From assembly GCA_034401135.1 (NCBI GenBank), contig JAWZSP010000009.1:1240001-1304000 (forward strand): 64,000 nt of DNA, read 5' to 3'. A program made the translations under genes and the position numbers. Every line of letters begins with the position of its first letter. The stretch's first letter is position 1. This document shows positions 32,453 through 44,513 of the stretch, piece by piece. The notes below the pieces were generated by a model, which saw nothing but the letters and a program-made list of their open reading frames with translations, searched no databases and had not been told where the DNA came from. Origin of the DNA: Volutella citrinella. Lineage: Eukaryota > Ascomycota > Sordariomycetes > Hypocreales > Nectriaceae.

Positions 32453-32894
32453 TGATTAAACCCGGAAGTGAAGTTGGCACTGAGCGGGAGTGGTCGAGTT
32501 GAGGCTACAGGGGGTTGGAGACGCAAGATTGCAGAGGGAGTTGTAGGAGCAGCATACGAGTAGCATACAAGTAATTTGGAAATCGTCTAAAAGCATGTAA
32601 TAATCATCGATCCATCTCATAATAAGCGAACTCGGAATGCGACAATTCCACTTGTATGAAGTCTGACCCCAGCAGACCTCCGACCTGATCACTCTCAGTG
32701 CAGCACCGTAGCGGCGACTGGCAGTTAGCGATGTTACAGTGGGTGCCACCTAAACCACCCGCCAACCCCCACATCCCAGCTCTTCACAAACTCGCAACAC
32801 CAAGCCAGCCTGTGATACTCACGCCAACACGTGTTCAATCCCAACTTCGCCCTCATACATTCCTCACACTCACACCTCCAACATCACCCCCGCA
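32453..32894. other. intergenic / RFT1 promoter
   Basis: Trailer of the dehydrogenase gene and upstream region of RFT1. The last 150 bases are C/A-rich and purine-poor, like a fungal 5' leader. No gene. Confidence 0.5.
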
Positions 32895-34658
32895 ATGCCG
32901 TCCTCCACGGGGGCGAGTCCCCCCAAGGACGACGCCCAGCCCGTCGCGCCTAGCAGCGGCAACGCCTCGATGCTCAAGGGCGCCTCCCTCCTCATCATGC
33001 TCCAGCTGGCCTCACGCCTCATCACCTTCGTCGCCAACCAGCTCCTGCTGCGCTTCCTGACCGCGCCGCTCCTCGGCCTCTCCACGCAGCTCGAGGTCTA
33101 CTACCTGTCGGTCCTCTTCTTTGCCCGCGAGAGCCTGCGCGTTGCCATCCAGCGCCAGGGCACCGTCGGGTCATCAGGCGAGGGCGGCGCGAAGCTCGAC
33201 CCCGGAGCCGTGGCCCGCCGCGAGGGCCAGGCCGTCGTCAACCTGGGCTACCTCGCCATCGCGCTGGGCAGCGTCGTCAGCTTGGGCCTTGGGTGGATGT
33301 ACCTCGCCTACGCCGCCGAGGCGACGCTCAGCACGCCCTGGCTGGTGCAGTCGCTGCAGCTCTATGGGCTTGCCGCCATGGTGGAGCTGCTGTCCGAGCC
33401 GTGCTTTGTCCTCATGCAGATGCGCCTCCAGTTTGGCACTCGAGCGGCTGCCGAATCGATTGCGACCTTCTTGCGCTGTGCTGTCGTCTTTGGATCTGCG
33501 GTTTGGGCGTCGAGGGCTGGCGCTGACCTGGGCGTCTTGCCGTTTGCGCTGGGCCAGATGGCCTACGGCGTGTCCCTACTCATGGTGTATGTCGTTTCCG
33601 GCTACCGACTTGCGTCTACCATGGGATTCTCGATCCTGCCCAAGATTGTCCCCGCGAGCAAGGGCTCACAGTTCTGGGCGTCCCTGTTTGACCGACCGAC
33701 CATGCGTCTCGCCGGCAGCATGATGGCCCAGAGCGTCGTCAAGCACGTCCTCACCCAGGGCGACACCTTCCTCGTCTCTATCCTCTCCACCGCAGAAGTC
33801 CAGGGCGCGTATGCCCTGGCAAACAACTACGGCGGTCTCCTTGCTCGTCTGCTATTCCAGCCCATCGAGGAGAGCAGCCGAACGTACTTCTCCCGCCTCC
33901 TCTCATCTCCCGCCGCTCGCATGCCCGTGGTTTCAGGAAAGCAGCCGTCCGAGCCGTCAGCCGCGATGAAGCAAGCCAAGGACAACCTCGGCCTTTTGCT
34001 CCGACTGTACATCCTGCTTTCGACCGTCGTCATCAACATTGGGCCGTTTGCTGCGCCTCCGCTGCTCGCCATCGTCGCAGGCAAGCAGTGGGCGAGCTCT
34101 GGAGCCGGCGATGTGCTTGCCGCATACTGCTTCTACATTCCCTTCTTGGCTCTCAATGGCTTGACGGAATCCTTTGTCGCCTCCGTTGCCACCGAGACCG
34201 AGGTTCACCAGCAATCGGGTTGGATGGGCGCATTCTCGGTCGCATTCGCGGCTTCGGCCTTCCTCTTCATGCGCGTCTTCCCCCTCGGCGCAATCGGCCT
34301 CGTCATGGCCAACATCATCAACATGTTCTGCCGCATCATATGGAGTGGCCTCTTTATCAAGAGATTCTTCAGCAAATACAACGTCGACTTCAACTTCCGG
34401 GCCCTTTTGCCCGACGGCACGCTCGGAGTGGCGATTGCCACTGGCATCCTGCTCAACAGATCAAAAATCGTCGACAACGCCGAGGGAGAGCCGATCAAAA
34501 CGCTTATCAAGATTGCTGCCTCAGCTATCCCGCTATTGCTACTTATGTACGTATACAATCAACTCTATCGAGAGCATTCTAACCGTCGTAGTCTCTTCTT
34601 CGAGCGCCGTTTTATCCTCGAGTGCTTGCAATCAATCCGTGGCCGCAAATCAAAATAA
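32895..34658 (+). CDS. rft1: RFT1, ER dolichol-oligosaccharide translocation protein
   Basis: Multi-spanning ER membrane protein needed for Man5GlcNAc2-PP-dolichol to reach the lumenal side in N-glycosylation; whether it is itself the flippase is debated. The frame gives 587 residues if unspliced. Family marks are [19 protein letters not shown] near the start, [62 protein letters not shown] and a second-half run of helices. Within it, 34547-34591 has GTACGT, TTCTAAC and CGTAG and is almost certainly a 45-base intron. Because 45 is divisible by three and stop-free, either form is in frame; splicing gives 572 residues. The gene converges on DBP3 with only nine bases between stop codons. Confidence 0.93.
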   Translation: MPSSTGASPPKDDAQPVAPSSGNASMLKGASLLIMLQLASRLITFVANQLLLRFLTAPLLGLSTQLEVYYLSVLFFARESLRVAIQRQGTVGSSGEGGAKLDPGAVARREGQAVVNLGYLAIALGSVVSLGLGWMYLAYAAEATLSTPWLVQSLQLYGLAAMVELLSEPCFVLMQMRLQFGTRAAAESIATFLRCAVVFGSAVWASRAGADLGVLPFALGQMAYGVSLLMVYVVSGYRLASTMGFSILPKIVPASKGSQFWASLFDRPTMRLAGSMMAQSVVKHVLTQGDTFLVSILSTAEVQGAYALANNYGGLLARLLFQPIEESSRTYFSRLLSSPAARMPVVSGKQPSEPSAAMKQAKDNLGLLLRLYILLSTVVINIGPFAAPPLLAIVAGKQWASSGAGDVLAAYCFYIPFLALNGLTESFVASVATETEVHQQSGWMGAFSVAFAASAFLFMRVFPLGAIGLVMANIINMFCRIIWSGLFIKRFFSKYNVDFNFRALLPDGTLGVAIATGILLNRSKIVDNAEGEPIKTLIKIAASAIPLLLLMYVYNQLYREHSNRRSLFFERRFILECLQSIRGRKSK

Positions 34659-34667
34659 TAAACTCCT

Positions 34668-36542
34668 CTAATCAAATGTAATCTTGGTCGACTTGGCGTT
34701 CATGTCGACATCCTTGAAAAAAGCACCGTACATGTCGTGAGCCTTCTTCTTAACGGTCGTGCCGAACTTGAGCAGGTCCTCGGGGACCTCCTGGTTGGCG
34801 CCCTTGAGAATGTTGACCAGACTGCGATTCGTTAGCTTTCATGCGCGGTACAAAAGCAGCGGACACTTACGATCCGGAGTGGGCCTTGTCCTGGACGGTG
34901 AAGAAGGTCATGGCCTCACCCGTCTTGCCAGCGCGGCCGGTTCGGCCAATGCGGTGCACGTAATCTTCAATGGTGAGGGGGAACTAGAAGGCATTGTTAA
35001 AGACTTGCTCCACAGGGGCGACCCGGAATGTACAATAGAACTCACTGTAACATTGATGACCAGCTTGACCTCGGGGATATCGAGGCCTCGGGCAGCGACA
35101 TCGGTAGCAACAAGCACGGGCGTGGCACCCGACTTGAACGCCTCGAGACTCTTGGTTCGCTGCTCCTGTCGCAGATCTCCGTGGATGCCGCCAACGCGAA
35201 TGCCCTTGCGGGCGAGGAAGCCCTCGACGCGGGTGGCCTCCTTCTTGTACAGGCAGAAGACGAGGATACGGTCGTTCTTCTGCTTGCCCTGCTGGTGCTG
35301 CTTGATGAGCTGCAGAAGACGGAACTCCTTGTCATGGGGCTCCATAACCTCGACCTTCTGGGTGATGCGGGTGTTGGCCTGGAGCTCGACGGCGCCGTTG
35401 GCCGTCTCCTTGCCGCCAGAGCCAATGGTGATCTTGACGGGGCTGACCATGAAGCTTGAGGCCAGCGACTGCACCGTCTGGGGCCAGGTGGCGGTGAACA
35501 TGAGCGTCTGGCGCTGCTCGCGCGGCTTGCAGCTGCCGAGGATCTGCTTGATGTCCTCCTCGAAGCCCTTGTCCAGCATGCGGTCGGCCTCGTCGAGGAC
35601 GACGAACTCGGCGCCGCTCAGGTCGACGGTGTTATCGGACATGAAGTCCTTGAGACGGCCGGGAGTGGCGACGATGATGTCGGCGCCGCTCCATAGCAGG
35701 TTGCGCTGGTCATCCTTGGAGGCGCCGCCGTACAGGCAGACGCACTTGAGCTTGGCGAGGGAGGCGACCTTGGCGAGCTGCTCGTGCGTCTGCATGGCAA
35801 GCTCTCGGGTGGGCGAGACGACGACGGCCTTGGTGCCCTTGTAGCTCTTGACGCGGGAGACGGCCTCCACGCAGGGGAGGGCAAAGGCCATTGTCTTTCC
35901 GGAGCCGGTCTCGGCGACACCAATGGCGTCGCGGCCGGACAGGGTAAAGGGCCATGAGGCGGACTGGATGGGCGTCGGGGTCTTGTAGTTGGCAAAGGGC
36001 GAGGGCTTCTTCTCGAGGAGGTTGGTCGAGGGCAGCTGGTGGAACTCGAGGACCGGGCGGAGCGTGACGTTCTCAGTCTTGGGGTCGGTCATGGTGATCT
36101 GGTTGGTCGTCATGAAGGTATCGATTTCGGACTGGGGGACGCTGCTCAGGCTAATCGTCTGGACGTATGTGCCCTCACCATCGCCATTGGTCTCCTCGGA
36201 ATCCTCGACCTCGGCGGCCTTGGCCTTCTTCTTATCCTTCTTGGACTTCTTCTCCTTGGGGGCCTCCTCGACAGCCTCGGGCTGCTCCTCCTTGGCCTTC
36301 TTTTCCTTCTTTGCCTTCTTCTTGGCCTTCTTGATGGCCTCGGCGTCTTCCGCGTTGTCGCCGTTAGTCTCGGCAGCAGCAGCAGCAGCAGCCTCCTCGG
36401 CCTTGCGCTTCTCCCTCTTCTTCTCCTTGCGCTCCTTCTTCAGACGAGCCTTCTCGGCGGCGGCGTCGGTCTCGGCGACCTTTGTCTTCTTGGAGGGTCG
36501 GACGACCTCTTCGTCGGCGAGGGAGTGCTTTGTCGCAGCCAT
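34668..36542 (-). CDS. dbp3: DBP3, nucleolar DEAD-box RNA helicase
   Basis: Three exons (36542-35046, 34983-34871, 34821-34668) give 587 residues. ATP-dependent RNA helicase that in yeast acts in 35S pre-rRNA processing at site A3 during 60S assembly. The N-terminal 125 residues are Lys/Glu-rich ([12 protein letters not shown]) with a seven-Ala run, typical of Dbp3 and suited to the nucleolus. Core motifs are [13 protein letters not shown] (210-217), PTRELA, TPGR, DEAD (317-320), [16 protein letters not shown] and [10 protein letters not shown]. The exon junction 35046/34983 falls between VINVT and [11 protein letters not shown]. Introns are 62 and 49 bases. The C-terminus ends on [13 protein letters not shown]. 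It is transcribed towards RFT1. Confidence 0.95.
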
Positions 36543-37052
36543 GGTTCTTGTCAGTTCCCAGTGTCTGTGGGAGGGCGCTGGGAAGATGGCGGCAGGTGGT
36601 CAAGGATTGCAGAAATGGCTGGCGCAGTAAATGGTGGGATGCGACAGAAAAAAATCGTTATCTTATCGATATGTCGGTGTGGGCCGGACCCTTGTGGCAG
36701 TGCAGCGGCGGCGCCAGCACTAAACCCAACGGGGTGCGCTTCCACCACCAACCGACATCGACCCCGGAGTGTTAGTGTCAGTTAGGGCGAAGGCAGTAGT
36801 ACAGAGCTGGACATCTTGCGATTTAATGGCTATTGGCAGCTATCAAATTTGAAAGTGTATTCCAGGCCGGATTCATTGGAGTATGGCAGGTTATGATAGG
36901 CCACAAGCACCCCTATACCCTATGCCAGCCGCTGTAAGCCGATGTCTCACTATTATACCGATCACCCCCAAGAGCAGATGAGGGGCAGCACATCCGTCTA
37001 TCCTTCGTGACAGCTTCGACCTTCTCACTGCCTTATCCCAATAGCACCCATA
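36543..37052. other. divergent promoter region
   Basis: Between DBP3 (minus) and the amidase gene (plus). No supported coding frame. Confidence 0.5.
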
Positions 37053-39049
37053 ATGTCCTGGGAATCCAGAGCTGCAGCCAAGCGGGCCGACATTATTGCC
37101 AAGATCCCAGCTCTATGGCGTCTTTCACCTGCCGATCTAGAGGATGCCGCCTGCCAGCGAGATCTCACAGGCCCGTACATGCACAAGTTCCTCGACGAGG
37201 GCGACACGTCAATTATCTCAATGGATAGCGTTCCGATTGTCCAGGCAATCAAGAAGGGGGAGCTGTCGGCCACACGAGTCACAACGGCATTCTGCAGGGC
37301 AGCAGCAGTGGTCCACCAAATTGTGAGAACTATGTGTCCTGGTCCCATGTTAGTCGAGATAATCTGTCGCTAACTACTTTTGTTGTCGCATATACCAGAA
37401 CAACTGCTTGCTGGAGATCTTCTTTGACCAGGCACTCGAGCGTGCCAAGTTCCTCGACGAGTATTATGCAGAGCACGGCACTACCATCGGGCCCCTCCAC
37501 GGTCTACCTGTGAGCATCAAGGACCAGTTCCACGTAAAGGGCGTCGATACAACAATGGGCTATGTTGGGTGGATTGGCGGCAACTTGGGCACCACAGATC
37601 CGGCTCTCACACACAATGTCGAGAGCCAGATGGTGCGTGAGCTCCTCTCCCTCGGGGCCGTCCTGTACTGCAAGACCAGCGTCCCCCAGACCCTGCTCAT
37701 TGGCGAGACCAAGAACAACATCCTTGGACAGACGCCGAACCCTCACAATCAGAACTTGTCGTGCGGCGGCTCCTCGGGCGGGGAGGGTGCTCTACAGGCC
37801 CTGAGAGGCAGCACGCTCGGTATCGGCACCGACATTGGCGGTTCTGTTCGCATCCCAGCAGCTTTCAACGGCCTGTTTGGGCTAAAGCCGACACCAGGAC
37901 GAGTGTCTTATCGAGATGTCGCCAACACGAACCCAGGCCAGAATACGTATCCGTCCGCCGCGGGGTTCCTCAGCACGTCGCTTGGTGGCGTGGATCTCCT
38001 TCTCCGCTCCATTCTCTCCACCAAGCCATGGTTTCGGGATCCCGCTGTTGTCCCCATACCCTTCCGTCAGGAGGTTGCTGACGAGTACTTGTCGAGGGCA
38101 AACAAGGACGGATCCGCGACTGGCACGTTGTCCCCTCTCAAGCTAGGTGTTCTCTGGTTCGATGGCATGGTTGGCATCCACCCACCGGTCCGCCGCGGGC
38201 TCAACATCGTGGTCGAAGCCATCAGGAAGAGTGGACACCAGGTATGGGGCAGCAGAACTAGCATTTTCTGTGACATCCAAGTGACTGACGTCTTCAGGTC
38301 GTGGACTGGAACCCCCCGCCACACACCATCGCACAGGATATTCACGGGTTCTTCCTAGAGGCCGACGGACATGGTGACATGCACACCCATCTGAGCCGCT
38401 CCGGAGAGCCACTGATCCCTGAGCTCGATTCATTCCAGCTCCGGCCGCCAGACAGCCTCTTGGACTACCAGAGCGAGACCCTCCGTGGTCTGGAATACGA
38501 GGCCATGTATTCGGACTACTGGAACAAGACGGCCGAGGATGACGGTTCACAATGCCCATACCTTGGCAGCCTCGTGGCAGTTGCTAACCATTGGCAGGTC
38601 AGATAGTCGATGCCGTGATCATGCCCGTGGCCCCCCACGCGGCCGTGATTCCAGGCCAGTACTATCACACAGGTTCGTCTGCGACCAGATTCCACCCGCG
38701 AATCATCCATCTCACTTCGTCTAGGCTACACCAGGATTATCAACATCCTGAATTACAGCGCAGCCGTCATTCCGGTTACCAAAGCCGACCAAGAACTCGA
38801 CCCGTCTGATGACTCTTATCAGCCAGTGAGCGACTTGGATCGCATGAACTGGAAGGCCTGTATGTTTCAGTTGCTCCGAGATGCCCTCCCCACGAGTATC
38901 CAGTCCTGATGTGTTGTTTAGACGACGCAGCCGTCTATCACGGTGCCCCGGTCGGAGTGCAGATTGTGTGTCGGAAGTTTGAAGAGGAGAAGGCGCTGTC
39001 AATTGCCGCCATCATACAGGCCATGCTACAAGCAGACCAACCCCAGTGA
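37053..39049 (+). CDS. amidase (amidase-signature family)
   Basis: Six exons (37053-37322, 37399-38241, 38298-38544, 38598-38672, 38725-38859, 38922-39049) give 565 residues. Amidase-signature hydrolases split amide bonds with a Ser-cisSer-Lys triad. All three are visible: Lys131 in GLPVSIKDQFHVKG, cis-Ser215 in GGSSGGEG and nucleophile Ser239 in DIGGSVRIPAAF. The 24-residue spacing between the serines equals that of the well-studied members. Fungal relatives include acetamidase and general amidases; the substrate is undefined. Two donors are weak (GTTCAC at 38545 and GTTCGT at 38673) but each restores the conserved QIVDAVIMPVAPH and GYTRIINILNY segments. No signal peptide, so it is probably cytosolic. 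Confidence 0.9.
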
Positions 39050-39764
39050 AACTATACTACCAATTATTCACGTTATTAGCGGAAGCAACTGTGCAATCTA
39101 CACATGATCTGGTTGGCTTCATGAGACATGTCAGCCAGTGATGCCCCTCTACGTTGACCCTACATGAGCGCCATGTGCACCCCCGCAATGCGCATCAGAG
39201 GCAACCGACCAATGTAAAATGTCCGAAGCCCGTCAGGTTTTCATTGGAGATTTCTGTTTTACGTCACAATGAGGCATGACACGTCGCACAGGCATAGTTT
39301 TGTCGAGACACGTGTGCATCTGTGTTGCGGTTCAGCCGAGTTCATTTCGAAACGAGGGCGTTTGATGGCACAAACGGTCCCTACTTTGCGGGACGCCTTG
39401 GAATTGATAAGCCCTCTCGCTCTCTCGCAATATATTCTACATTGATTACGTGCGAAAATGATCAGTACGTAAGTGCCTCACAGATTGCCCCGATTCCAAA
39501 GTCTAGGGTAGCGGATACCGCCATGTAAGATGAAAGAGCTTCACCACACTACTTCGGTCAAGCCACAGCACAACATCTAGCTGTTCTTGATATTACAGAG
39601 GGCACAGCAATACTGTGAACCGGTACATCATGCCACACCGTCAGTACGCCATCGGTCTGACCGAAACACAGAGCCTAGGGAATGTGCAATGGCATACGGG
39701 TGCTTCTTAAAACCGGCCATGCTACCACTCGTCGCCGCAAAACGTCCATGATGCCTACATCGCC
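39050..39764. other. intergenic
   Basis: Between the amidase and the next membrane protein gene, both plus strand. No recognised feature. Confidence 0.5.
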
Positions 39765-40875
39765 ATGTCACTATCCAATAGTAAGAACACCGGTCTGACG
39801 GTGGCCCCTTGCCAGTCCCAGGGCCGCCCAGACATGTACGGCATTGGCATCCGCGCCTCGTTCTACATCCAGTGGTTCGCTGTCCTGGTCATTGAGTACA
39901 TTGACGAGAAGGACCTGGCCGAAGCCCGCTTCCTCGGATGCATCCTCTGCGTGAGTGAGACTATTGGTCTGTTCGCGCAGCTAACGCGCCAGGAACTCGA
40001 GCCGATCGACATATACATTGTCTTATTGCTCGCCATGGGCATCTTCATGTTCATCATCCCTATCTACGTCTGGAGAATCATCTCGTGCTGCAGCAAAAAC
40101 TTGGACCCTCTGGCGCTTTCCAACGAGGTTCGCGGCAAGTATTTTCGAGCGACGCACTTTGTCTTTTTACTCATCAATACGTGTATTGGTGTGTGGTATC
40201 ATGCCGCCTACCTACCCAGCGTCCGGCTGCCTTGTCCCCGCTACGTGTTTCTGATGGGCCGAGTTGGTATCAACGATGTCAAATACACAGTGATCGGGAG
40301 CATATTCTACACTCTGCTGCTTGCGGCTTGCACCGCGCTGCTTCTGATCAACATCTGCGGCGGGCTCACATATCGAGGTGTGTTCGACAGCGAAACCGGG
40401 GAATGGAGCCATAGCCGTGTCCGGTATTTTGCCAAATGGACAAACCCTTGCTGTCTGCTGACTCTTATCCAGGAAGCGCCACCAATGGATGGCATTTCAC
40501 CTTCGTACTCTCTGGGGCATTACCATTTTTTGCTTCCTGGTTGCGGCCATCGAGTGCCCCATTCGCTGGAACGGCCTCACTGGCGCCAACGACTTGACGA
40601 CGGCGGCACAGTTTATTCCCTTCTTCCTCAGCGTGGGGACACTATTCAAGGTATGGATACTTCGCAAGGGGCGCATGAACCTCGAGACGGCAAGTTCAAG
40701 CTCGAGTTCCGCGTCAATCGCCGCTCCTTCGCAGAACCTCGACGAACATGACCGTGAGCGCGGGTGGGATCGAATTGCGCAAGGGCAGCAGGTCGATGCA
40801 GAAGGACAGCAGGTTCGGGTGCCGGGGAGAATCCACTATACGCAGTGGCGTAATCCATGGGCGAGATTCTACTGA
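39765..40875 (+). CDS. multi-spanning membrane protein of an uncharacterised fungal family
   Basis: Two exons (39765-40423, 40473-40875; 49-base intron) give 353 residues. Seven or so hydrophobic segments: around IQWFAVLVIEYI, FLGCILCVSETIGLFAQL, YIVLLLAMGIFMFIIPIYVW, FVFLLINTCIGVWY, FYTLLLAACTALLLINICGG, LWGITIFCFLVAAI and FIPFFLSVGTLFKVWILR. The opening DMYGIGIRASFYIQWF and the block EPIDIYIVLLL resemble a common Dikarya family of orphan membrane proteins; I know of no assigned function. The tail is Ser-rich and polar. The intron was placed where a frame change joins SRVRKRHQWMAFHL, with GTATTT donor and CTGACT branch. Confidence 0.72.
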
Positions 40876-41437
40876 GGAAAAGCAGTACGATGCCTTGCCT
40901 GGCGGTTGAATGGATCGTGTTGTCATGGAGTGGTTTCACAGCCGTAGAGCGGTGTTGTGGCAGAGTAAAACAGTGGCTCAGAGAAAGGGCACATGATGTT
41001 ATTAGATGCGAAACCAGCTCCAGCCTGGGCAGCTCTTCATGTACTTTCTGCGAGGGCCTTATATAATCCCTTATTGGAAAGAAAGCAGTGAGCAGTGAGT
41101 AGCGAGCTGTGGGATCATCAGGAGGGGACGTGTATGTAGGGACGGACGTTTTGCTAGAGCATGGATCACATCTAGGCCGTCAGCTTGAGTGCCCAATGCG
41201 CCCTGCAAGGTCCAGCCCTGTTCAACTGAACCCAGAGCGACTGCCGACGCACCTTGTTCAATGCCCGCCCACCGTGAGGGCTGGAGCTGAGTGAGGCTAG
41301 ACGTGGGATTTGCCAACAAGCCGTGGAACATCAAAGGCTGGCACGGCTCGTACGGCACACGATCATGTCACGGAAGCGGAATCATGGGTAAAAAAAAAAT
41401 ACATTCGCTCTATTGATTGGGGTATAAATAATAATCT
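40876..41437. other. convergent intergenic region
   Basis: Trailers of the membrane protein gene (plus) and the small secreted protein gene (minus), with a 9-A run at 41391-41399. No gene. Confidence 0.5.
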
Positions 41438-41904
41438 CTAGGTCTGCGACCAGCCAGGGCATCGCTTCAACTTGTCTGTAAACCATCGTGTTAGCATCTG
41501 CGACACACATAACTCGGGATCACGATCAACTTACTTCGGCAGGTAGTTCCAAGCCAGCCGGTCCAGACAAAGCAGTCGTAGTGGGCGACGTGGTACCAGA
41601 GGTCATTTCCTCCATCGGGCGCCTTGCCGCTCGCCGAGCAGTCGACGCCGAAAGTGACGCCGGACTTCAAGACGCCCTTTCGCTTGCCGTTCCACGGCGT
41701 CTCGTCACAGCCTTGGTCAGGCTTCTTGATGACGGAGCACTTCTTGTCTGCCCGCTCCTCAAGTGTGGAGAAGGCCCGCTCGTCGAGGACGATGAGATCA
41801 CGCTGCTGGACCTCAGAGACGGCTCGCTCCTCGGCGGGGACGGCGACGGCGCTGGTGAGGGCCACACCCTGGAGTAGGGCGAGGAGGACGTTGGTGGGCT
41901 TCAT
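41438..41904 (-). CDS. small secreted six-cysteine protein
   Basis: Two exons (41904-41535, 41475-41438; 58-base intron with GCTAAC branch) give 135 residues. A signal peptide (MKPTNVLLALLQGVALTSA) is followed by an acidic segment to residue 55 that ends in a dibasic KK, suggesting a propeptide removed by a Kex2-like protease. The remaining 80 residues are rich in Lys and contain six cysteines at 56, 66, 89, 111, 122 and 129, enough for three disulphides. The sixth Cys and the C-terminal GWSQT come only from the short second exon. No family is recognised. Size and build fit secreted defence-type or effector-like peptides, but activity cannot be inferred. Confidence 0.75.
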
Positions 41905-43162
41905 GGTGGCGACGGGTGATATGAGATGATGTAGTCCGAGTCAGGTCAACGGCTATCCCAATGATTCAAAGGGACTGCCTGGGCCGGAAGATGGACTACT
42001 TATAAGCAACGGGAGCATCGCTCCGGGCCGTGGTCACTAGAGACTGGATGGTTGTTTGGCCAAAGTAGCGCATCTTAAATTCTCAACTTAATGCGCCCCG
42101 CAAGGATCAGGCCTGCTCGTCATCCACGCACATTCTACCTACCGCATAGTGCGGATGGGGTTGAAGAGGCTGGGAAATGGCCCCAAGAATCACGGAGGAC
42201 GAGTGAGAACTGGCCAAGAAGGCCAAGCCGCGTAGGCGCCAGTGACGTTATGGTGAGCCTGTTTGACAGATATTTCTTGAAACTGCCTTCTTAACAGACA
42301 TGCCATGTCATCACCAAGACAACTTGGCCATCAATAACCACTCAATGAGCGGGGAACCGAGGTCGCATCTAGGCTCACGATGGGCGCCTAGAACAGCGCA
42401 TCCTTGAGGGTTGGGTATCTGCAATGCTCTGGCTGACCTGCTGCCCCAGAAGTCTGCATTGGGCTGAATCCTTCAAGCAAATCTAACGGGTTAGGAGCTG
42501 CATGGATCCCATCGATGCGCAGTCCAAGGCCGTTTTAGCTGTTTCAAGATGGTCAGCCGCGGGGGAACTTGCTCCGAGCGCAATACTCGTTTGCCGACTT
42601 CCAGCTGAAAAAATTGGGAGAAGCTAGCCCGCGTGCAAGAGCTCTGGGTCCCAGGCCACAGACCAGAACCAGGCATCCGAGGGTCAACCCAGCGTTACAG
42701 TCTCCACGCAGAGAAGCTGCAAAGCAATGGTGTGGGGCTTTTGTTACCGTTGTTTGCCAACAGTAGCCATGTCGATTCAGCCCTGCAGGGCGTTCCGCAA
42801 CATGAATGGCCGGATTTTTCACGAGAAAGGCCTCAATGCTGCGGAGGTACGGATGCATCTTTCGGATACGAATCGCAGCCATGTTTCAGCCCGTTAATTA
42901 GACTAATTGTAAGCCGTAATGCTGGCACGACACTCTCTGGAGTGCCGGTGAGTCTCGGGTACCGCACCATCCAAGGTGTGGCCTCGGTGAGCCCCGCGGC
43001 ACGGACCCTGCCCGCACCCTCAGGCCTGCCCCGCAACCGCAAGTAAACAAATCGCTGCTTTCCATTCCACTTGGGTACCAGACCCAAGACAGCTGCCGAC
43101 AGCAATTAACCGCCAGACGTCACCACCACCCAGCAGGCGCCTCGATACCACTCCTGCCAGCC
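41905..43162. other. divergent intergenic region
   Basis: Upstream of the small secreted protein gene and of MAD2. Contains overlapping open frames on both strands at 42550-43105, none with a domain. No gene supported. Confidence 0.5.
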
Positions 43163-44156
43163 ATGTCGTCCAAAGAGCAATCCAAGTCCAAGGACAAGGA
43201 CAAGTCCAAGGTGCACAAGCTCTCCCTCAAGGGAAGCTCCAAGCTTGTCGCCGAGTTTGTGCGTCGTCATCGAATGGATTTCAACACATGGACCAAAGAC
43301 TGACCAGGTGCTGCAGTTCCAATACTCCATCCACACTATCCTGTATGTCGCCAGCCTCGACATTGCCGACCCGGTGGCCCCCTGCTAACTGCTCGTAGCT
43401 TCCAACGAGGAGTCTATCCCGCCGAAGACTTCACTGCGTGCGTTGTCCCCGAGCCTCCGATGACCGCTTTCGACCGGCAACTGACCTGCGACACAGCGTC
43501 AAGAAATATGGACTGAATATGCTAGGTGTGTGACGCAGCTCCGGCCACGTCCCCAGGCGCTCAGCTCTCGTGCCTAGGCTAACATCACGCAGTCTCGGCC
43601 GACGACCAGGTCAAGGCCTACATCAAGAAGATCATGTCCCAGCTCGACAAGTGGATGGTCGGTGGCAAGATCTCCAAGCTCGTAATCGTCATCACCGACA
43701 AGGACACGGGCGAGCACGTCGAGCGCTGGCAGTTTGACGTACGGCACCCCCTCCCTCCGTTCTCTTCTCACAATCGCCGCCCGCTAACCAAGTCCGCAGG
43801 TCCAAATCTTCCAGCCCACAAAGTCAAAGTCAAAGTCCTCCAAGGCCGCCAACCAGGAAAACGACGCCCCCGGCGCTCCCGCCCCGGCCTCGGCCGACAA
43901 GACCGAGCCGGAGATCCAGGCCGAGATCGCGGCAATCTTCCGACAGATCACCGCCTCCGTCACGTTCCTGCCCCAGCTCAACGGCGACTGCACCTTCAAC
44001 GTGCTCGTCTACGCCGACGCCGACAGCGAGGTGCCCGTCGAGTGGGGCGACTCCGACGCAAAAGAGATTGAGAACGGCGAGAGGGTCCAGCTGAGGGGCT
44101 TCAGCACGGCGAGCCACCGCGTCGACACCCTCGTGAGCTACCGCTTGACGGACTGA
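43163..44156 (+). CDS. mad2: MAD2, spindle assembly checkpoint HORMA protein
   Basis: Six exons (43163-43258, 43317-43342, 43399-43437, 43497-43525, 43593-43738, 43800-44156) give 230 residues. MAD2 binds MAD1 and CDC20 at unattached kinetochores and, with BUBR1/MAD3 and BUB3, blocks the anaphase-promoting complex. The HORMA domain is recognisable only after splicing: LVAEFFQYSIHTILFQRGVY, then PAEDFTAVKKYGLNMLV, then IMSQLDKWM, VERWQFDV, and near the C-terminus ITASVTFLPQLNGDCTFNVL and HRVDTLVSYRL (the mobile safety-belt end). Exons 2-4 are only 26, 39 and 29 bases. Compared with yeast and human MAD2 (about 200 residues) it has a Lys/Ser-rich N-terminal start and an insert after FQPTKSKSKSS of about 30 Ala/Pro-rich residues. 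Confidence 0.93.
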
Positions 44157-44513
44157 TGGGCGCCGGCGCGCTCCGAGACTCTCAAAGGGCTTTATATGAC
44201 GGCGTACAAGATTGGGAGTGATATACTTGGCCGTATAGAGGCCGCCGACGACCGTCGGCATGGGCGTTACAAGGCGCTGGGTACTTTTGCTTCTTTGTTT
44301 CTGATGTCAGCCATCAAGGATTGGCTGGATATACTTGTACGATATTTGGTATCTATTGGACACGCGGATAGCAGCCAAAGCTGCCATGACCTTGTTCGAC
44401 CTGATTCTGATCATTTATCATGCTCTCCGTTCTCTCATTCGCCGTATCATGCCGTCTAAAACGCTACCCCAACCGCCAGACCGTCTGCGCCGCGACACCT
44501 TGACCCCCTTTCG
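44157..44513. other. convergent intergenic region
   Basis: Between the ends of MAD2 (plus) and UBP14 (minus). No feature seen. Confidence 0.5.
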
